A stretch of DNA of 64,000 nt from CAIWHR01 sp963708855 (GCA_963708855.1 CAVPUM010000001.1:248001-312000); one strand, 5' to 3'. Shown: positions 45,390 through 53,041, counted from the first letter of the stretch. Translations and numbers: made by a program. Notes: generated by a model from the letters alone, not told the origin.

Positions 45390-45453
45390 AGGCAACCGGC
45401 GAGGCTGCGACGATCGCCAGATAGAAGTCATGAATCGGCGCGTCCGGTTGGCT
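45390..45453 (-). repeat. Possible degenerate attC site
   Basis: AGGCAAC (45390-45396) and GTTGGCT (45447-45453) loosely resemble attC outer cores. GTTGGCT lies 4 bases from the ridA stop, as in the clear sites. The inner boxes do not pair well, so this is an eroded site at best. Confidence 0.25.
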
Positions 45454-45456
45454 GAG

Positions 45457-45843
45457 TCAGGCCGAGCCGACACAGGCAACGGCAGTGAACATAATCAAGG
45501 CACCGGGATAGAGCTTCAGTGGTTGGCATACTGCACGCGCTGGCGGTTCAGCCGCGAAGTATTGTCGGAAAATTTCGTTGAACCGCTCAATCAACTCAAT
45601 GTCGAGGAGATACAGCTGCACAAACAACACATCGGCATAGCTTCCCCCGGCCTCGCGCAGTAACGCGCCCAGGTTTCGCATGGCCTGATGCGCCTGTTCG
45701 TCAAACGTTGGCAGCATCTGGCCGGTTTCCGGTGACCGTCCAATCATTCCCGCTGTGTATAGCATTCCGTTAGGGGCGAGCGTTGCCTGGGACACCGGGT
45801 TGTACATTGCCGCGGCGCTCGTTGTGGTGATAACACGTTTCAC
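45457..45843 (-). CDS. RidA/YjgF family imine/enamine deaminase (cassette gene)
   Basis: A 128-residue RidA-family protein. GTG 45843 is chosen because AGGAG precedes it by about 6 bases; the ATG at 45873 lies within the attC site. Features: MYNPVSQATLAPNGMLYTAG, MIGRSPETGQ, TFDEQAHQAMRNLGALLREA, SYADVLFVQLYLLDIELIER, and PPARAVCQPLKLYPGALIMF with the conserved Arg. RidA members hydrolyse reactive 2-aminoacrylate-type imines. Its stop lies a few bases from an eroded attC-like sequence. RidA-like genes are known integron cassettes. Confidence 0.85.
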   Translation of the reverse strand: MKRVITTTSAAAMYNPVSQATLAPNGMLYTAGMIGRSPETGQMLPTFDEQAHQAMRNLGALLREAGGSYADVLFVQLYLLDIELIERFNEIFRQYFAAEPPARAVCQPLKLYPGALIMFTAVACVGSA

Positions 45844-45867
45844 ACTAGCTCCTGTGAGAAGTCTCGC

Positions 45868-45958
45868 GGCCAACGTCTAAGCTGCGCGGCCCGCCGCGAC
45901 CGTCGCTCGCATCCGAGATGGTACTTGCCGGCGGGTCCGCTCGAGCGTGGGGTTGGGC
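45868..45958 (-). repeat. attC recombination site following the toxin-antitoxin cassette
   Basis: Outer cores are GTTGGGC (45952-45958) and GGCCAAC (45868-45874). Inner boxes CCGCTCGAGC (45937-45946) and GCTGCGCGG (45881-45889) pair, with unpaired extra bases only on the gene-proximal side. The spacers are 5 and 6 bases, as in the other sites. It begins 6 bases after the antitoxin stop. Confidence 0.75.
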
Positions 45959-45964
45959 GTCACT

Positions 45965-46264
45965 TCAACCACTCTTGGCCTCGGCATGAAGCTTGAGGCC
46001 AAGTGCCTCGACGACCTTTAGGATCGTGTCAAAGTCCGGGCTGCGTTCACCAGAGAGAGCCTTATAGAGGCTCTCTCGCGAAAGTCCCGCGTCGCGCGCT
46101 ACCTGTGCCATGCCTTTCGCCCGCGCGATGTTTCCGAGTGCCTTCGCAATGAAGGCGGCGTCTCCGTCCGCCTCCTCAAGGCAGGCCTCCAGGTAGGCTG
46201 CCATTTCCTCGGGGGTTCGCAGGTGTTCGGCAACGTCGTAACGCGTAGTCTTGGTCTTTGCCAT
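45965..46264 (-). CDS. Addiction-module antidote protein, Xre/HigA-like (cassette gene)
   Basis: A 99-residue antitoxin of the putative addiction module antidote family. The opening TRYDVAEHLRTPEEMAAYLE and the HTH IARAKGMAQVARDAGLSRES followed by LYKALSGERSPDFDTIL match that family. ATG 46264 lies 4 bases after the toxin stop, the usual toxin-first order for this type. The C-terminal VVEALGLKLHAEAKSG is typical. It should bind and neutralise the upstream RelE-like toxin and repress their promoter. Its stop is next to an attC, so the pair moves as one cassette. Confidence 0.88.
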   Translation of the reverse strand: MAKTKTTRYDVAEHLRTPEEMAAYLEACLEEADGDAAFIAKALGNIARAKGMAQVARDAGLSRESLYKALSGERSPDFDTILKVVEALGLKLHAEAKSG

Positions 46265-46268
46265 CAGC

Positions 46269-46565
46269 TCACTCCGACAGTTCGCGTGCGAGACGCAACG
46301 CCGTGCGTACATCCCGGGCCTGCGTTTGCTTGTCTCCCCCGGCGAGCAGGATGATCACCGTCCGCCCTCATGCCTTGAAATACACGCGATAGCCGGGACC
46401 ATGGTCGATTCGCAATTCGGACACGCCTTCGCCGACTGGTTTCACGTCGCCCGGATTTCCCTCGGCCAAGCGATCGAGGCGCGCTTGTACGCGCGCTCTC
46501 GCCCGGAGATCGTGCAACTCGTCAAGCCAGCGAGCAAAGACGGCTGACTTCCGGAGTTCGATCAT
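46269..46565 (-). pseudogene. RelE/HigB-like (Gp49 family) toxin with in-frame stop (cassette gene)
   Basis: From ATG 46565 the first 65 residues read as a toxin of the addiction-module killer family: FARWLDELHDLRARARVQAR, LAEGNPGDVKPVGEGVSELR and IDHGPGYRVYFKA. A TGA follows at 46370-46368. Directly beyond it, in the same frame, the rest of the protein is intact: GRTVIILLAGGDKQTQARDV then RTALRLARELSE and TGA at 46269. So one codon, probably CGA (Arg) in the ancestor, has become a stop. The missing third holds the last strands and the KxxQ catalytic/RNA region, so the product should be inactive. The antitoxin is intact. Confidence 0.82.
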
Positions 46566-46725
46566 GCAACGAATGTCGCCGCACGGCTACACTCTGTCAA
46601 GGCGCTGCATGGCTCCGGCGACGACGTGACGCCCAACGAATAATAGGGACTTCCCCGTCCCGGAGGCGGCATCGAGGTGCCAAGATTGAATTCCGTTCGT
46701 TCAATCTGAACCAGGAGGGGAAGTC

Positions 46726-47733
46726 ATGAAAGAGATTACTACCATCGGCATCGACCTCGCAAAGTCGGTATTCACGGTGCATGGTGTGGACGCGACGGGG
46801 CGCACGGTGTTGCGCAAGACGGTGAGGAGGGAGAGGCTGATGGAGCTGGTGGCCGGGCTGCCACCCTGTTTGATCGGCATGGAGGCGTGTGGGGGTGCGC
46901 ATGATTGGGCCCGCAGGTTTCAGGCGCACGGCCACCGGGTCGGCATCATGATGGCGCGCTTTGTGGCCCCGTATCGCAAGAGTTCGAAGAACGATGGCAA
47001 CGACGCGGAAGCGATCTGCGAAGCGGTGGCTCGGCCGAACATGCGCTTCGTGCCGGTGAAGAGTGCCGAGCAGCAGGCGATCCTGTCGCTGCATCGAGTG
47101 CGGCAGGGATTCATCGAGCAGCGCACGGCGACGATCAATCGGATCCGGGGTTTGCTGGCCGAGTTTGGGGTGGTGTTGCCACAACGAGCGGAACAGGTAC
47201 GGCGGGCGGCGGTGGTCGTGGCCGAGGAGTTACCGGTCCTCGCGCGCGAGGCCATCACCGATTTGCGCGCGCACTTGTCGTACCTCGACGAACGGATCAG
47301 CTGCTACGAGCGGCAGTTGGTCGAACTGGCGCGGCAGCGTGAGGCGGCGGTACGGATTCAGCGCCTGCCAGGCGTAGGACCACTTACCGCCTCGGCCATC
47401 ACTGCCAGCATCAGCGACGGACACGAATTCGCCAATGGTCGGCAGTTCGCGGCGTGGCTGGGATTGGTGCCGCGTCAATGCTCGACCGGAGGCAAGCCGC
47501 GCTTGGGTCGCATCACCAAACGGGGCGATGCCTATCTGCGCACGCTCCTGATGCTGGGGGCTCGCGCGGTGTTGCAGAGCGCGGGGTACAAGACCGATCG
47601 CTTGTCGCGCTGGGCGATAGCGTTGCGTGCGCGTCGTGGGTATCACCGAGCGATCATTGCAGTAGCCGCCAAGAATGCACGCATCATCTGGGCACTGCTG
47701 GCGAACCATCGAGAGTTCGCGCCAACCGCATAG
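46726..47733 (+). CDS. IS110/IS1111 family transposase (DEDD)
   Basis: A 335-residue RuvC-like DEDD transposase. The acidic residues are D10 (TIGIDLAKS), E53 (GMEACGG) and D90/D93 (KNDGNDAEA). A coiled-coil middle section is followed by the Tnp-20 domain with IQRLPGVGPLTASAIT and the SerT-type serine region LVPRQCSTGGKPRLGR. AGGAGG precedes ATG 46726. It is intact and likely active. IS110-family enzymes are guided by an element-encoded RNA, so target choice should depend on the non-coding flank. It is the only plus-strand gene within the minus-strand cassette array. Confidence 0.93.
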   Translation: MKEITTIGIDLAKSVFTVHGVDATGRTVLRKTVRRERLMELVAGLPPCLIGMEACGGAHDWARRFQAHGHRVGIMMARFVAPYRKSSKNDGNDAEAICEAVARPNMRFVPVKSAEQQAILSLHRVRQGFIEQRTATINRIRGLLAEFGVVLPQRAEQVRRAAVVVAEELPVLAREAITDLRAHLSYLDERISCYERQLVELARQREAAVRIQRLPGVGPLTASAITASISDGHEFANGRQFAAWLGLVPRQCSTGGKPRLGRITKRGDAYLRTLLMLGARAVLQSAGYKTDRLSRWAIALRARRGYHRAIIAVAAKNARIIWALLANHREFAPTA

Positions 47734-47987
47734 CTCACGATACTGCGCACTACCATTCAATCTGGAACCTCCCACGACTGCGAGCGCAATGAGAGAACGC
47801 TGAATAGGTCAGACCGGCGTGCGGACACCCCGATTAACTTGCAGGCCCATCGGAGGCCGACCAACGAATTGGGACCGCACGCGCGGCTAGTTATGGTGGC
47901 CCGAGCGCCTAAACGACGCGCTCATTTCGAGGCCGGTTAGAGATCTGCAGTCCGTCCTACCAGCGATCGGCAACAACACTTGCAAAA
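47734..47987 (+). ncRNA. Candidate guide (bridge/seek) RNA region of the IS element
   Basis: These 254 bases between the transposase stop and the right subterminal repeat have no coding signal. In IS1111-type elements the guide RNA is encoded downstream of the transposase. The left non-coding flank here is only about 85 bases, too short for it. Placement is by analogy; no RNA boundaries are visible. Confidence 0.35.
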
Positions 47988-48113
47988 GGGGAAGTCCTTA
48001 GAGGACCAAGTTAAGCGGCCCAGACGCCGATGGTGGAGCCATGCCGATCTGGGTCCGCTTGAACGCCGGATTGGGCGTCAATGTCCGCGAGCGCGGGTTC
48101 ATGTGTTCAGAGG

Positions 48114-48440
48114 TCATTCCTCGTCCCCATCAGTTGCCACGGTCAACGCCTTCACGGCGATCGCAGCCACCAGCGCGGTCACCAGTACGCCGCACACGCC
48201 GATGAGGATCGCCAGCACACGAGTGAGCAATGACTTGGGCGCAAGATCACCGTAGCCGATCGTCAGCCCGGACACGAAGGCAAAATAGATCGACTCGTGT
48301 ACCGACCAGCCTTCGACGAGGCCGACCACCAAGCCGAGCGCGACGATCAGTCCGAGCAGGACCGACAGGATTGGCCACACGACGCGCAATCCAGTCAACA
48401 TCCCGGCAACGAAGTGCCTTCTCAGCGTGCGCGAATCCAT
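48114..48440 (-). CDS. Two-helix potassium channel protein (cassette gene)
   Basis: A 108-residue protein with two membrane helices (about 20-42 and 73-98) around a pore loop with the K+ selectivity filter TIGYGD (residues 60-65). The fold is that of minimal KcsA-like ion channel subunits, which form tetramers. ATG 48440 has GGAGACGCC just upstream. The longer open frame back to 48671 would run into the attC site, and an intermediate ATG at 48593 has no clear ribosome site. There is no RCK regulatory domain. The stop lies 37 bases from the split attC. Confidence 0.82.
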   Translation of the reverse strand: MDSRTLRRHFVAGMLTGLRVVWPILSVLLGLIVALGLVVGLVEGWSVHESIYFAFVSGLTIGYGDLAPKSLLTRVLAILIGVCGVLVTALVAAIAVKALTVATDGDEE

Positions 48441-48618
48441 GGCGTCTCCGAGTTCGGGAACGGGAACATGACGGCGTCGCGAGGAAAGGGCCCCATCGTG
48501 CCGGAATGTGTCAAACCGAAAGTGCTTGGCCTCGTCCGCCTCAAAATCTTCTCCAATGTCTGCTGGCAAGTAATTCGGAACATCGCTCTGCATCGATAAG
48601 GTGCTTTCGCCATTAGAC

Positions 48619-48706
48619 ACCCAACGCCCGAGTTGAGCGGCGCCGTGGAAGCGCCGACTGGTAATTAGCAACGCCGATCGGCATCCGCTCCAACGTAATG
48701 TTGGGT
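48619..48706 (-). repeat. attC recombination site following the secreted-protein cassette
   Basis: The clearest site. Outer cores are ACCCAAC (48619-48625) and GTTGGGT (48700-48706), both matching RYYYAAC/GTTRRRY. Inner boxes GTTGAGCGG (48632-48640) and CCGCTCCAAC (48685-48694) pair with one extra base on the gene-proximal side. Spacers are 6 and 5 bases. Total 88 bases. Confidence 0.88.
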
Positions 48707-48757
48707 CTCAACGTTCGCTCACTTTTCGTTATCACCGAAATCGGCCGCGTGGCATCG

Positions 48758-49361
48758 CTACTCGTTCCCCTGCACGTCGACGAGCCCGCGCAGCGGGCTG
48801 TATACGTAGCGCATATCGGTGCCGCGACCGCGCCCTTCCATGAACAGCCAATGGAACCGCAGCGAATGCGGCACGCCGTCGTAGACGAAGTCGATCTCCT
48901 CGATCGTCACTTTGAGCGGCCGCTTGCCGCGCGCGCAGTCGAGCTGATACTCGCGCACCTCGCCCTTGCTTCCACCGGCCGAGCGGGAATTTCACCTCGC
49001 CGCGGCAGCCGAGCTCCGGATAGCGCGAATCGAAGACACGACCGAGGCCCGTACGGTCGTCGCGGATGGCGAAGAGCTGGAGCTTGTCGCGGTTCAGGCG
49101 CTCGTAGACCTGGATGCCGTTCCAGGTCGTCGGCCCCTTGATGCTCTTGTCTCCCCGCGGCCCGAACTCGAGCCCCGCGGGCGCCATGCGGATGTCGTGC
49201 GTGCCGTCCCAATCCGCACCAGTCCAGAGCTCCACGGGAATGAAGCGCGTGCGCGTCGCCGGATCGTAGGCGCTCTGCCACGCTGACCAGTCCTCCGCGT
49301 ATGCCGCGCCAATGAGCGCCAGACAAAGCGCGAGCAACAAGAGAGTCTTCTCTTTCAGCAA
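48758..49361 (-). CDS. Secreted hypothetical protein, one frameshift (cassette gene)
   Basis: From ATG 49361 a signal peptide (MLKEKTLLLLALCLALIGAA-YA) leads into DWSAWQSAYDPATRTRFIPV, ELWTGADWDGTHDIRMAPAG, TTWNGIQVYERLNRDKLQLF and FDSRYPELGCRGEVKFPLGR. Near 48965 one base shifts the frame; corrected it continues REYQLDCARGKRPLKVTIEE and IDFVYDGVPHSLRFHWLFME to the stop at 48758. About 200 residues, periplasmic. I do not recognise the family. It lies between two good attC sites. Confidence 0.72.
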
Positions 49362-49414
49362 GCGGTACCCTTCAGCCGCAGATTGTTGGCAGCGCGGCGC
49401 TCACGTCAGTTGAG

Positions 49415-49477
49415 ACCTAACGATTCCGTTCAGCGGCGCGCCGCTTGCGGCCCGTCCGCTGCAACGGTTGGTTGGGC
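49415..49477 (-). repeat. attC recombination site overlapping the kinase-like gene 3' end
   Basis: A 63-base site. Outer cores ACCTAAC (49415-49421) and GTTGGGC (49471-49477); inner boxes GTTCAGCGG (49428-49436) and CCGCTGCAAC (49456-49465) pair with one extra base on the gene-proximal side. The stop of the upstream gene (49430-49432) lies inside the inner box, common for cassettes. Confidence 0.87.
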
Positions 49478-50017
49478 GTCGTTCATGGTGCGCGTTCGGT
49501 ACTCCTGCTCGATCGCTTTGAGAAGGGTCCTCATCTCGGCAGGTGACTTCAGGTGATGAACCTGTTTTGTCGATGCCGCATCAGCCACAAGCTGCCGATA
49601 TCGAGGGGTCAAATGCCGATGGCAGAGCCCGACCACACGGTAGCTGTCCAGCGTGCTGCTCCAAATAGGACTGTTTTCGGGCCAACCCTCTGGCTTCACG
49701 AAGAAGCCCTTAACGAGGCGTTTGGTCACCCACCTGTAGTGCGTGAACAGCGGGAGGTCTATGTAGATCAACGTGTCAGCCGCCGCGAATCGTTCCCAGG
49801 CAGAACGGACGCATCCAAAGCCATCAATGATCCATTGATCCCGCGTCAGCAGTTCGGCGTGTGCCTTTAGATACTCCTCATGTGGGATCTTACCGCCCCC
49901 ACGTCTGTACTGGATGGTATCCAGGGGATATAGCGGCAATCGCGTTAGCACCGCCACTCTACGGGCCAATGTCGACTTGCCGCTGGCGGCATTTCCAAAT
50001 ACCGCGACTTTCTTCAT
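49430..50017 (-). CDS. P-loop kinase, adenylate kinase/FlaR-like (cassette gene)
   Basis: A 195-residue protein starting MKKVAVFGNAASGKSTLARR, with Walker A GNAASGKS at residues 8-15. LPLYPLDTIQYRRGGGKIPH and QWIIDGFGCVRSAWERFAAA (substrate-binding strand) and ADTLIYIDLPLFTHYRWVTK resemble the DNA-topology-modulation/FlaR-type small kinases that are frequent in gene cassettes. It probably phosphorylates a small molecule or nucleotide. The last residues are encoded by the attC, so its tail is cassette-derived. It is the first gene of the array on the frd side. Confidence 0.78.
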   Translation of the reverse strand: MKKVAVFGNAASGKSTLARRVAVLTRLPLYPLDTIQYRRGGGKIPHEEYLKAHAELLTRDQWIIDGFGCVRSAWERFAAADTLIYIDLPLFTHYRWVTKRLVKGFFVKPEGWPENSPIWSSTLDSYRVVGLCHRHLTPRYRQLVADAASTKQVHHLKSPAEMRTLLKAIEQEYRTRTMNDAQPTVAADGPQAARR

Positions 50018-50053
50018 GCGGTGCTGCTCGTGACCACGACAATCTCTCCCGAC

Positions 50054-50060
50054 GCCCAAC
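50054..50060 (-). other. Isolated integron core site at the array edge
   Basis: GCCCAAC (GTTGGGC on the minus strand) sits 37 bases before the start of the kinase gene, where the recombining core of a preceding attC or attI would be. No paired inner boxes follow it. No integrase gene fits in the 190 bases before frdB, in which I see nothing else. Confidence 0.5.
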
Positions 50061-50246
50061 GTAGTGTGTGCCTCAAACGCGCCCCCAAGGAAACGGTATT
50101 GGGCAAACGCGTTGCGACTCGGCGAGTCCCGTCGTAGTTCTCGATGGCCGGCGGCGCCCGTCCGCACGAGGGGGCGCGCCGGCTGATCGTCTCGCAGCTG
50201 CCGTCCGGAACGGGGCCGCGGATCACACCGAGGCGATACGCCGCCG

Positions 50247-51041
50247 CTACCCCCAGGCCATCGCCGCCATCTTGCGGCGCATGAACGCGATCTGCGTGGC
50301 GAGCGGGAGATCCTTGGGGCACACGTCGTGGCAGGCGAGCAGCGACATGCAGCCGAAGACGCCGTCGTCGTCGCCGATTATCTCGTAGTAGTCGTCGTCG
50401 GTGCGCGCATCGCGCGGGTCCAGACGGAAGCGCGCGACGCGGTTCAAGCCAACCGCGCCGACGAAGTCCTTGCGCATCCGCGCGGTGCCGCAGGCGGCGA
50501 CACAGCAGCCGCACTCGATGCAGCGGTCGAGCTCGTAGATCTTGTCCGCGAGCTCCGGATCCATCTTCTGCTCCATCCGGCGCAGGTCGGGATCGGGATC
50601 CTTCATGTGCAGCCAGCCTTCGAGCCGCTCGCTCATCCCGCGCATCCACTTGCCGGTGTCGACCGAGAGGTCGCGGATCAGCTCGAAGAACGGCAGCGGG
50701 GCGAGGGTGATCTCGGCGCCGAGGTTCTTGGTCAGTGTGCGGCATGCGAGCGTGGGCCGCCCGTCGATCACCATCGCACAGCTGCCGCAGATGCCGGCCC
50801 GGCAGACGAAATCAAACTGCAGCGACGGATCCTGCTTTTCGCGAATCTCGTTCAGCGCGATGAACAGCGTCATGCCGTCGGCTTCCTCGAGCTCGTAGGC
50901 CTGCATGCGTGGGGGCTTCGAGGGCTCCTGCGGGTTGTAGCGCAGCACGCTGAGCGTGAGCTTGCGCCGCGCGCCGTTGCCATCGCTCGCGCGGCTCCCG
51001 TCCTTCGCGGCGGGCACAATTCTGATGGTGGCGTCGCTCAT
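50247..51041 (-). CDS. frdB: Fumarate reductase/succinate dehydrogenase iron-sulfur subunit
   Basis: A 264-residue subunit passing electrons between the quinone site and FAD. The [2Fe-2S] ferredoxin motif is CRAGICGSCAMVIDGRPTLAC (about residues 79-99). The [4Fe-4S] and [3Fe-4S] motifs are DRCIECGCCVAACGT and GCMSLLACHDVCPKDLP. The ATG (51041) overlaps the frdA stop. The N-terminal 25 residues are variable. It is the last gene of frdC-frdA-frdB, the Wolinella order. Its 3' end borders the cassette array. Confidence 0.93.
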   Translation of the reverse strand: MSDATIRIVPAAKDGSRASDGNGARRKLTLSVLRYNPQEPSKPPRMQAYELEEADGMTLFIALNEIREKQDPSLQFDFVCRAGICGSCAMVIDGRPTLACRTLTKNLGAEITLAPLPFFELIRDLSVDTGKWMRGMSERLEGWLHMKDPDPDLRRMEQKMDPELADKIYELDRCIECGCCVAACGTARMRKDFVGAVGLNRVARFRLDPRDARTDDDYYEIIGDDDGVFGCMSLLACHDVCPKDLPLATQIAFMRRKMAAMAWG

Positions 51042-53041
51042 TTTCCGGTCTCGATCGGTTCGTCGATGGGCTCGTCGATGCGCTCGTTGCGGCCGCGGAA
51101 CCGCTCGGGCAGCATGGCGTCGTAGGGCATCAACGCTTCCTGGACGGCGAAACGCGGCGCGCCGGCCATCTTCTGCTTCATGGCCTCGACCGCGGCGGTT
51201 CGCCCAGGCGTTTCCGGGTGGTCGACATAGTCCTTCGCGCCGTAGCCGCGCCAGCCGGGCGGCAACTCCATCAGGTTGACGTCGAGCGCCTCGTAGGCGA
51301 ACGTCGGCAGCGTGTCGGCATCGTTGCGCCACGTCGCCAGCGTGCGCTTCAGCCATTCGGCGTCGTTGCGGCGCGGGAAGTCCTGCCGGAAGTGCGCGCC
51401 GCGGCTCTCGGTGCGGGTGAGCGCGCCGTACGCGATGCACAGCGCCACCTTCAGCATCTTCTGGGTGCGGTACGCGGTGACGAGCTCGGGATTGGCGCCG
51501 CGCGCCTTCTCGCGCAGGCCGATGTTGCGGCTCCTGACCAGCAGCTGCTGCAGCTCGTCGACCGCCGCCTGCAGGTCCTCGCCACGGCGGAAGATGCCGA
51601 CCTTGGCCGTCATCAGGTCCTGCATGCGCGCCTTGATCGCGGAGGCGTCCTCGGTGCCGCGGCCGTCGATCAGCGTGTCGAGTTTCGCCTGTTCCCGCCG
51701 CAGGAAGCCGTGGACAAGGGACGTCGGAATGTCGGCTTCGTTTTCGATGCGATCGCAGTAGTCGGCGATGTACTCGCCGACGATCATTCCGGCGACCACG
51801 GTTTCGGCGACCGAGTTGCCGCCCAGCCGGTTGAAGCCGTGCATGTCCCAGCAGGCGGCTTCGCCGGCGGCGAAGAGGCCCTTCAGGTTCGGGCTCTCGC
51901 CGGTGTGGCCCGTACGCACGCCGCCCATCGTGTAATGCTGCGCCGGCCGCACGGGGATCCAGTCCTTGGTCGGGTCCACACCCATGAAGTAGTGGCAGAT
52001 CTCGAAGACTTCGCGCAGATTGGTCCGGATGTGCTTCTCGCCCAGCAGGGTGATGTCGAGCCAGATGTGGTCGCCGAAGCGGTTCTTGGCGCCCTTGCCC
52101 TTGGCGATGTGCTCTTCCATCCGCCGGCTCACGACGTCGCGCGAAGCGAGCTCCTTCTTCTCCGGCTCGTAGTCCGGCATGAAGCGGTGGCCGTCGACGT
52201 CCTTCAGCAAGCCGCCGTCGCCGCGACAGCCTTCCGTGACGAGGATGCCGGCGGGAAAGATGCCGGTCGGGTGGAACTGGATCGCCTCCATGTTGCCCAG
52301 GGTGGCGATGCCCGTTTCCAGCGCGAGCGCGCTGCCGATGCCTTCGCAGATCACCGCGTTGGTCGTCACGCGGTAGATCCGGCCGGCGCCGCCGCTGGCG
52401 ATGGTGGTGGCCTTGGCCACGTAGGCGACGAGCTCGCCGGTGATGAGGTTGCGCACGATGGCGCCATAGCAGCGGCCCGCGTCGTGGATGAGCGCGATGG
52501 CCTCGGTGCGCTCGTGCACGGGGATCTTTGCACCGATCGCCTGGTCGCTCATCGTCTGCAGCATCGCGTGGCCGGTGCCGTCCGAGACGTAGCAGGTGCG
52601 CCACTTCTTGGTGCCGCCGAAGTCCCGCTGCGCAACGAGGCCGTGGGCTTCGTCGCGCTCGGTGATCGTCACCTTCTGGCCGTTGATGATGACCGTGCGG
52701 TCGCCGCGGCGCACACGGCTCCACGGCACGCCCCACGCGGCCAGCTCGCGCACCGCCTTGGGCGCCGTGTTGACGAACATCCGGACCACCTTCTGGTCGG
52801 CACCCCAGTCGCTGCCGCGGACCGTGTCCTCGAAGTGAACGTCCTCGGTGTCGCCCTGACCCTTGATCACGTTGGCGAGCGAGGCCTGCATCCCGCCCTG
52901 CGCCGCCGCCGAATGCGAGCGCTTGGGCGGCACCAGCGACAGGATGATCACGTCGTGGCCGCGGCGTTTCGCGCCGATCGCCACCCGCAGGCCCGCCAGC
53001 CCGCCGCCGATCACGAGGACGTCGGTGTAGATGACCTTCAT
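51038..53041 (-). CDS. frdA: Fumarate reductase flavoprotein subunit
   Basis: A 667-residue FAD subunit. The dinucleotide site is DVLVIGGGLAGLRVAIGAKR; H43 in RSHSAAAQGGMQ is the expected covalent FAD attachment site. Catalytic regions include MEAIQFHPTGIFPAGILVTE, GCRGDGGLLKDVDGHRFMPD, RPAQHYTMGGVRTGHTGESP and HGFNRLGGNSVAETVVAGMI. The C-terminal helical domain ends in a short acidic repeat (ERIDEPIDEPIETG). Length is close to the Wolinella FrdA. Direction of catalysis cannot be told from motifs alone; subunit type and promoter favour fumarate reduction. Confidence 0.94.
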   Translation of the reverse strand: MKVIYTDVLVIGGGLAGLRVAIGAKRRGHDVIILSLVPPKRSHSAAAQGGMQASLANVIKGQGDTEDVHFEDTVRGSDWGADQKVVRMFVNTAPKAVRELAAWGVPWSRVRRGDRTVIINGQKVTITERDEAHGLVAQRDFGGTKKWRTCYVSDGTGHAMLQTMSDQAIGAKIPVHERTEAIALIHDAGRCYGAIVRNLITGELVAYVAKATTIASGGAGRIYRVTTNAVICEGIGSALALETGIATLGNMEAIQFHPTGIFPAGILVTEGCRGDGGLLKDVDGHRFMPDYEPEKKELASRDVVSRRMEEHIAKGKGAKNRFGDHIWLDITLLGEKHIRTNLREVFEICHYFMGVDPTKDWIPVRPAQHYTMGGVRTGHTGESPNLKGLFAAGEAACWDMHGFNRLGGNSVAETVVAGMIVGEYIADYCDRIENEADIPTSLVHGFLRREQAKLDTLIDGRGTEDASAIKARMQDLMTAKVGIFRRGEDLQAAVDELQQLLVRSRNIGLREKARGANPELVTAYRTQKMLKVALCIAYGALTRTESRGAHFRQDFPRRNDAEWLKRTLATWRNDADTLPTFAYEALDVNLMELPPGWRGYGAKDYVDHPETPGRTAAVEAMKQKMAGAPRFAVQEALMPYDAMLPERFRGRNERIDEPIDEPIETGK

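Larger units (their letters stand above)
46638..48009 (+). mobile_element. IS110 family element, IS1111 type, inserted in attC
   Basis: About 1.37 kb. The boundaries are known only to within the 6-base attC spacer. Inverted copies of GGACTTCCCC lie inside both ends (46647-46656 and, as GGGGAAGTCC, 47988-47997). This is a subterminal arrangement as in the IS1111 group, which lacks terminal repeats and target duplications. One transposase gene is followed by a long 3' non-coding tail. A further GGGGAAGTC copy overlaps the transposase ribosome site. Confidence 0.8.
46631..48076 (-). repeat. attC site split by the IS element
   Basis: The gene-proximal half is intact: ATTGGGC (48070-48076) and GTTAAGCGGCCCAGA (48010-48024) facing TCTGGGTCCGCTTGAAC (48048-48064). 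The two pair perfectly apart from two unpaired bases. The other outer core, GCCCAAC, is at 46631-46637. Removing 1366 bases between them restores the 6-base spacer found in the other sites. Confidence 0.75.

Noticed and set aside
46368..46370. TGA in the toxin read as selenocysteine or programmed read-through
   Set aside because: No SECIS-like element is apparent, and the family has an ordinary residue here; a nonsense mutation is simpler.
50061..50246. Integron integrase or attI next to the first cassette
   Set aside because: Only 186 bases remain before the frdB stop, and no tyrosine-recombinase sequence is visible.
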